Below are positions 58,157 through 64,000 of a stretch of 64,000 bases of DNA, one piece after another (position 1 is the stretch's first letter; every line of letters begins with the position of its first letter). The translations under genes were made by a program, and so were the position numbers. The stretch covers positions 45,073,223 through 45,137,222 of the forward strand of contig OY987303.1 of assembly GCA_963920635.1 (NCBI GenBank), read 5' to 3'. The notes under the pieces are model-generated. The model saw only the letters and a list, made by a program, of their open reading frames with translations. It searched no databases and was not told the origin of the DNA. Source of the stretch: Pseudeuparius sepicola (taxonomy: Eukaryota; Arthropoda; Insecta; Coleoptera; Anthribidae).

Positions 58157-60312
58157 GGTCGAACTCCCTCCCGAAAGAGGGAAATGTACCTGTGGCCAAA
58201 AAGGTGACGGTCGATCTCCCTCCCGGGCCCTAAAAGGGTGATGAACGAGATAATGCCGAAATTGCAGCAAAATCTGAGACTGCGTTGCCACATGTAACAC
58301 CCAATAATATAGCTTTATTATAAATACTAGGTACAAGGTGCAAATAATAAGTGTCAAATACTTTATCTATTATAAAATATAAATTTATTTCAAATTTTGT
58401 ACAACTTAAAATGCTTATAACTGTTTTACATACTATACTCATACACACACTAGTGATATATTAAGGCACAAATTCCATATGTGCACTGTATAATTGATAA
58501 TTACAATAAACTAAAAAATATCTTATTTACATTGTTTTTCTTTAAATTTATAAGAAATTACTTTCACAAATTCAAATTTATTTATAACACCTCGACGTAA
58601 ATCTTCAATTTTGTCCTCCAAGAATTTGATTTTTGCAGCGCTTTGCGCGTTACGAATTTTTGGGAGAGAAATATAATTAATCTTAATATACGTATGAATT
58701 TGAAAGTCCAACAAAACCGAAATAAAGCTGTTGACGTTGGGATGTGGAGAATAGAAAGAAGAATTGTACTTGGAATGAAAAGATTCGCACGAGTTGGTGC
58801 TCCTCTCTAAAGAGGCAGAATGCTGGGCCCAAAGATAAGGGGGAAAGAGAGAGTTTTCAGATATGTAATTATCGACAAGGTCGATCGACGATAATTTGTC
58901 AATTTTGTCATTGATAGGTTTAACCTCTGCCAATTCAAAAGCAAAGAAGTCTCCCACGTCTTCAGGGCGAAGAAAAGGTAGGCCAAAAATGTAAGTTATA
59001 AACTTCGAAATGTCAGATGCATTTTCCTCATCCTTTTGATATTCGGATGCTAACTGTAACTGTTGGATCTTTCTATACCAAGCTTGGCCTAAATGAAAAC
59101 GACACCCCCGAAGTTCTACACCCGGAAACGCCTGACGAATACCTTTATGAATAGCAATTTTGAAATCCGACGTAATTAATACAGGAGAAACAGGATGACC
59201 AAGAGTAGAACATTGTTCTTTGACATAGTTACAAGCCAGATAGTAAGAAGACGAGTTCTTGTTGGGAAGCAAACAGAAGACGAGAGGTATATAGTGACCA
59301 TTATTTGGCCCGTGGATAGTGAATAATTGGCAAAAGAATCTAGGACAATATTCAAAAGTACCGTCAACATACCAATGCGAAATAGATGAAAGAAAATGAA
59401 GAAGATTTGAAGAACATGATAAAATAACAATATGGTCCTCTGGATCATTTTTCAATAAGAAGTTTTCATTTTGATTCGTTACTATACCAGCCGATTCGAT
59501 AGCGTTATGAAATTCAAAGACGTTTTTGGGTATTTTGATAGACGAAGAGGCCCTAGCATGATATATGTTTCGTCTTACCCTATCGACGTCCTTGGTAGTC
59601 ATTGTGCTAATGGATGATTTTTTGATTTCTCGACAAATCAATTTCGATGGCTTTTCGGTAACGTCTTCAACTGCAGATCTCTTGACAGAATTGCTGACAG
59701 ATTTCCGGTTGAATCGCTCTTGAGACATCTTCTCGTGGTTGTGGTCCAAACTTGCTTCAATGATGTTGTCACCTTCTTGTGTCTTCAAAAATGCTTTGCA
59801 GGATTTCTCGCTGCAGCACCACCGTTTTATTGCTCCCTTGGCCAACATTTTGTGGAAACAAAATGTATAACTGTTGACAACAACTAATAACACATTGCCT
59901 CTATCACTGGTAGGTACACATGGTTGCTTCCATTTTGAATATATCTAACTGTAGTTTCACTGATTTTGATTTTTCGACTAACAAATGAAAACTAAATATC
60001 ACTTCCGATTGACCACAAATATATACACGTACCTAGCGATTTAATTTAAATTGGTAGGTAATATAATATTTATATTGCACTGTAATAAACCTAACCATTT
60101 TTCAGTTTAGGTAATTTTAAAAAGTTCAATAAAACCCTCATTTATTCATAAGTATTTATTGTATTGCAATATAATTAAGCTGTATTTCAGTTGATAATTT
60201 TAAAAAGAGATTATGTCTTATTTATTTATAGCCTAAACTGGCAACAGCGTGTCTATTTTGCCCCATAGGTAGACGGGAGGCAGTTCGACTGTACCCGGGA
60301 GGGAGTTCGACC
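58157..60312 (-). mobile_element. Inner MULE-type element with doubled GGTCGAACTCCCTCCCG ends
   Basis: It is bounded by two copies of the motif on each side in inverted orientation (17 of 17 bases between 58157 and 60296). It contains the complete transposase frame on the minus strand. No convincing direct repeat flanks it, so its independence from the outer ends is an inference. Confidence 0.55.
58523..59893 (-). CDS. FLYWCH zinc finger plus MULE transposase
   Basis: An open frame of 456 codons. Numbering from the GTG at 59893, residues 1-53 hold a FLYWCH finger (W25, C26, C32, H51, H53). The catalytic core follows: D177 in HWYVDGTFEYCP, D243 in ITSDFKIAIHKG, the C264-x2-H267 pair in GCRFHLGQAWYRKI, and E370 in NSCESFHSKYN, with a SPHPN segment and a charged helical tail. 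MULE transposases cut and paste DNA in the nucleus through this DDE triad. The finger homology extends upstream of residue 1 (WKQPCVPTSDRGNVLL) to a stop near 59958 without an in-frame ATG. An ATG at about 59932 is in another frame, so a one-base shift or an unseen first exon is likely. The catalytic part is intact; the 5' end is doubtful. Confidence 0.85.
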   Translation of the reverse strand: MLLVVVNSYTFCFHKMLAKGAIKRWCCSEKSCKAFLKTQEGDNIIEASLDHNHEKMSQERFNRKSVSNSVKRSAVEDVTEKPSKLICREIKKSSISTMTTKDVDRVRRNIYHARASSSIKIPKNVFEFHNAIESAGIVTNQNENFLLKNDPEDHIVILSCSSNLLHFLSSISHWYVDGTFEYCPRFFCQLFTIHGPNNGHYIPLVFCLLPNKNSSSYYLACNYVKEQCSTLGHPVSPVLITSDFKIAIHKGIRQAFPGVELRGCRFHLGQAWYRKIQQLQLASEYQKDEENASDISKFITYIFGLPFLRPEDVGDFFAFELAEVKPINDKIDKLSSIDLVDNYISENSLFPPYLWAQHSASLERSTNSCESFHSKYNSSFYSPHPNVNSFISVLLDFQIHTYIKINYISLPKIRNAQSAAKIKFLEDKIEDLRRGVINKFEFVKVISYKFKEKQCK

Positions 60313-61279
60313 ATTTGAAAATTGGCCTACCTAATACTTGCGTACAGAACGGTAGTTGGCCCAGGCAGCAGTTACTACATGCTAATTATCTGACCTGATA
60401 ACCAGGTACCTATACATATTGGGAGTCAGTTTACGTAGACCTTAAAAACACCCGGGACTGAATTTACCTACATAGAAAGTCCATTAGCAGATGCGGGACT
60501 CAATTTACGTCGATCCAATAATTAGTCCAGGTCGTGATCTATTCTATATTCCTAATAAATACGCGAGCCAGAGATATAGGGCAAGTGTTATTTTCACGAC
60601 GGCAAACAACAGCCCAACCGTATTGTTGTAAATTGTAAGTGTTGGAAATTATTCTTTGAATAAGTACTCCCTCCAACTGAGGTCTTGCGGAAACTACGCA
60701 GTCTATAGGATGAAACATACAGAATCTATTTCTATAGGTACGTCTATCGCCTCTAGTAGGCATGGTTTACATAATTCACAATTATTTACCGTTGAAGCAT
60801 TTAAGAAATATATATTTTCCATTATAATATTTAACTTCATTTTGGGGTTCTGTAAATTCTAGAGTTTTAAAACTATTATGTGTGTTACAAAACAAAATTG
60901 TACAGTGTAGGTAAGCATAGACTGCTAGTTTTAGGACCCACGGTAAATACATACAGAGTGTTTCTTTTATTAGTATTGACAAATTCACCGGGGGTATGTT
61001 ACGACCCCAAAAGCACACCGATGAAAGTATTTTTTAAAAATGAATTTTGAATTGGTAGTGAGGTCTCTTTCTGCTACAGTGCTGCCATCTCGTCAGGTAA
61101 TTGCTTGAAACAATGTTACTTTTTAAGCGCTTGTACGTTTGTGTTAGCTCTATCATCCGTCGAAAAGACAAATAAACTTAATACTTTTTTAGCATGAAAG
61201 CACTCGTCAAAACCTAGTAATAATCACATTTACCACTTCACTAATATGTTTTCAGCACTCCACTTCTTATCGACGAAAC

Positions 61280-61700
61280 TTTTCACAGAAGTTGTTCGAA
61301 ACATCGTCCTTCATTCCTAATACAAATTTAGACTCTTCCATGCATATATTATTTATTTTATTTAGTGTATTGTGTCTATTTTTAATTTCATTCGTAGCGG
61401 CTTATACACGATCTAGTAGCTCTTCTAAATAATGTAGTTGCAAGAGTCGAATTAAAAATTGCTTCATGTGACCCCACAAGAAAAATCACATGAATTTAAG
61501 TCCGGTGAGCTCGGTGGCAAAACAACAGGACCTCCTTTTCCGATCCATTGACCATGCAAATTCTCATCTAGCCATTTTCGTACTATTATTGCTGGGTGGG
61601 ATGGGGCATCATTGTGCTGTATTCACAAATTTCTACTCACATAATGACAAATCGTCAATTCTAACAAAAGTTCACGGATTTGGAATATTCGTTGTGGTAG
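61280..61700 (-). pseudogene. C-terminal half of a mariner-like transposase
   Basis: The minus strand reads QHNDAPSHPAIIVRKWLDEN, LHGQWIGKGGPVVLPPSSP and DLNSCDF, then after a shift GHMKQFL-like and NEGRCFEQLL residues. The Asp of QHNDAP and the Asp of SPDLN are the second and third acidic residues of the mariner/Tc1 DDE/D site, with 35 residues between them. Stops and shifts disable it, and the N-terminal half is not found nearby. It may be related to the fragments at 34.8 and 38.6 kb. Confidence 0.7.
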
Positions 61701-61984
61701 TTCCGGTTTTACCCGTCTGGCAACCGAGTGTTCTGTGGGTCGTTAGGACTTCGAAGTTGAAAACCAAAAGAGCCACACCCGCCGGATATTTCAGCAAACA
61801 ACTTTTATTATTCAGCAAGAACAAGTAACATTACAATTATTTCGCCTTCAAAATGCGCGAAAACCGGACACTTTCCGGAATTCGGAGGTATGTGAGCTTC
61901 TCTGACCCCTTGCGCTTGGCGTTCGGTAGAAGACTGACCCTGTATCGCTGGATTTCGAGAGGTCGATGACCATTGGCAACAGCT

Positions 61985-62035
61985 GCGCTACAAGCATAGC
62001 TTACCCTAACATATAGGGTAAGCTGTGCTACAGGC
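61985..62035. repeat. AGCTTACCCT hairpin
   Basis: AGCTTACCCT and its complement are separated by AACATAT at 61998-62024, with further imperfect pairing outward (GCGCTACAAGCAT with GTGCTACAGGCGC). It is a variant of the hairpin at 26302-26328 and looks like a mobile palindromic unit or a small foldback. Confidence 0.55.
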
Positions 62036-62039
62036 GCGC

Positions 62040-64000
62040 GTGAACCAATGGCACTTAGAAATGTGTGTAAATATAATAGCAATTTTGTTATATTTTGGTG
62101 ATTTAACCTCATAGACGTGCTTTTGTCGACGCTTACCGCCAGTTAAAATTTCTGTATAAATGGATAATTAAATTTCTATTGTACCTATACATTGAAACTG
62201 CAAATTTATACACTCTGTTATAAAAAATAAGAAACACTAAAACCTAAATTTTAATAAAAATGGTGCAATATGTGCACGTGGTACAAGACAAGTTAATGAA
62301 TAGAGTCAACATAAAAAGTGATTTTGGAAAAAATCAGTATTATTACATAACGGAATCCAAATATATAATAATGTAACAAAAAATGCCTCTTAAGTTGTTA
62401 TATCAGCTTTCAAGGAATATGTCTGCACGGTTTTCTAACCTACTCAAAGATTTAGCAGATAAATTTTAAGTTTGGGTATTCTACTTAAAGTTTTATAATT
62501 TTTGTGATTAGTTTAGAGGCATTTTCCATCATCTTTGTTGGACTGAGGCCCCCAAGGCCCCATTTTCTTTTAGTTTTATTGTTTACCCTGTAGAGCTTCC
62601 ATAAGTTTCTTTACCTAAATTTGCTGGATCTTTATGATTAACGCATGTATCATTGGCCAGGAATATTCTAGAATAGTCTCCAGTCTTCCATTTGAGTATA
62701 TTATATAAGCCCTAGGAATTGGGCCTGGGGGAAGTTTAAGGTTATAACGCGATTTTGGTGCGATTTTTGGAGCTGATAGAATATTCTTGGTCAGTGACAG
62801 TATCTGACAAGTTTATTTGTGCAGGCTAAATAATAAAGGTGGTAACCAAGGCAACGAGTTTGGACTGTGATTGTTGAAATACAGTACAATAACTTATCAA
62901 AGTCTTTAAAATTGTATCAAATATTACCAAATTTAAAAAAGAAATCATATTGTAAAAACTGACTGATTTAAGTAATTTAATAATTTAGTTTTTTAATTGT
63001 CATTTTTTTTTTATTATAATCTATGTAATGAACTGTCAAGTTGGTTAAATATAAAGGAATGAAAAAATTAAAACTGCTCTCTCATTTAAAATCAGTACCG
63101 AATTCAAAATTCTTTGAACATACTATACCTATCTTTTAAAAAGAAAACCTTTTACACGAGGCATGTTAGAATCAATTGTCATATGCATATTGTCAAAAGG
63201 CATTTTCCAGAGATCCGAAAAGAGGAGCCTGTAATGAAAGTAGGTACGTGAAGGTGTAAGAATGGACAAGAAAAAAGTGTGGTATGTAGCTCGTAATTTG
63301 AAGGGAAGTCGTTACAGTGACAAGGAAGCTTAGATAGAATGCCAAGTTAAAAAAATATTCGCAAGCTTTGCTGAAGAGAATCCTGAAAATTTTATTGTTG
63401 CATGTCGATGAGGAATTACTTATATCCACAAATTACTAGACAATAGCCGCGTTCCTTTTGCCACTTTTCTTAAGAATTCTTAATTTATCTCAGTTGGTGG
63501 CAGTTCCTTTTACAAATGAGAATGTGAGCTAAAGTGAGATTTTACCTCCCCCTTCACCCTTCAAGCACATCCTCGCGAGGGCACTCACTATCGAGCATAT
63601 TGGCTCAGTTTGGTGGTGGGGAAAATGACCATTTCACAAGATGAGCCTTTGACAGGAAAAAACAAACTGAGTGGCTCGGATAACAACTGAGCTAAAGTTC
63701 TCAGTGTAGGGGCAAAAGGAACGCAGCTTATGTTATATATTTCTCAAATACAGGTTGTCCGTTAAGTATGGGGCAATCTCGCGGATGCAGGTAGGGGAGG
63801 TCAAAATATGCAGGGTGATTCATATAAATATTTTCGTAAAATGCCTATTAAAGGAGATATGGGGCCCCAAAAGGACAAGCTGGGACTTACCTTTTCGGCT
63901 CTAACTTCTAAACTACCCGGCTAAACCGGAAGAAAGTAACTACTAGGTACTAATGATCTAAAAATGACTATAGGCATTGAGTAAAAGAATATAATTAAAA
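62040..64000. other. Non-coding stretch to the window end
   Basis: No gene is recognised. ACAGGTTGTCCGTTAAGTATGG at 63751 and GCAGGGTGATTCATATAAAT at 63810 resemble left ends of foldback/MITE families that continue beyond the window. Confidence 0.4.

Larger units (their letters stand above)
57510..60519 (-). mobile_element. MULE DNA transposon locus (copy 2) with iterated terminal motifs
   Basis: AATTAGTCC occurs at 57501-57509 and 60520-60528, a 9-bp duplication of MULE type. Inside the left end the word ACGTAAATTGAGTCCC is repeated four times (57515, 57544, 57577, 57618, the second and fourth slightly changed). Inside the right end it occurs three times as complement (60421, 60454, 60495). 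A second motif, GGTCGAACTCCCTCCCG, occurs at 58157 and 58209 and as complement at 60274 and 60296. Either a younger MULE (58157-60312) lies within an older one, or one element has two layers of terminal repeats. Nesting is favoured by the separate broken transposase tail at 57.6-58.0 kb. Confidence 0.75.

Noticed and set aside
58157..60312. Target-site duplication for the inner MULE
   Set aside because: Flanks share only CAAAT/ATTTG in inverted, not direct, orientation, so no duplication can be claimed.

Overview
This window looks like repeat-rich nuclear DNA from an arthropod, most likely an insect. The evidence is its AT-rich background, short GTAGGTA/TAGGTACCTA-type words, split coding remnants with GT-AG intron signals, and a mixture of MULE, Harbinger, hAT, mariner-like, Penelope-like and non-LTR elements. 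A hemipteran such as an aphid would fit, but nothing here proves the order. I see no bacterial operon, rRNA gene, CRISPR array or intact ordinary multi-exon host gene.

Layout. 1-11.3 kb is non-coding, with foldback elements (1.4-1.95, 3.6-4.2 kb), a 118-bp tandem duplication (6.0 kb) and a 610-bp tandem duplication (9.06-10.28 kb) whose third copy lies inverted at 4.6-4.9 kb. 11.34-17.62 kb is one decayed MULE DNA transposon with iterated terminal motifs. Inside it sit a 364-bp foldback MITE and a larger foldback element, and the latter was itself hit by a Penelope-like retroelement pair carrying GIY-YIG endonuclease and hammerhead-like motifs. 17.7-29 kb holds a TIR element, a Harbinger remnant with a TAA target duplication and a divergent MADF ORF, a THAP-like remnant, and several foldbacks ending in TACAGGGTG or TACAGTGTG words. 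29.7-39.6 kb has more such foldbacks and two pieces of mariner-like transposase.

39.9-50.7 kb is the most peculiar part. About 17 head-to-tail copies of a ~235-bp repeat (two interleaved subtypes) run into three copies of a ~298-bp repeat, a GTGCGGAAAAGT palindrome cluster and the RNase H/zinc-knuckle end of a non-LTR retrotransposon. The same modules then return in inverted order: two 298-bp units, about 10 copies of the 235-bp unit, a piece of the RNase H gene and the palindrome cluster.

51-57 kb has fewer repeats and contains the best candidates for host-type coding sequence: two paralogous 215-bp terminal exons on the minus strand, both with 3' splice sites. A non-autonomous hAT element with a perfect 8-bp target duplication follows. 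57.5-60.5 kb is a second MULE locus (9-bp target duplication, iterated terminal motifs) with an almost complete FLYWCH/MULE transposase on the minus strand and the tail of a second, broken one. 61.3-61.7 kb has a mariner-like transposase remnant; the rest to 64 kb is featureless.

How the parts work together: apart from the two terminal exons, almost everything interpretable is mobile DNA at different stages of decay. The short terminal arrays, foldbacks and non-autonomous elements are most simply read as substrates of transposases, of which only the MULE protein at 58.5-59.9 kb is close to intact here.
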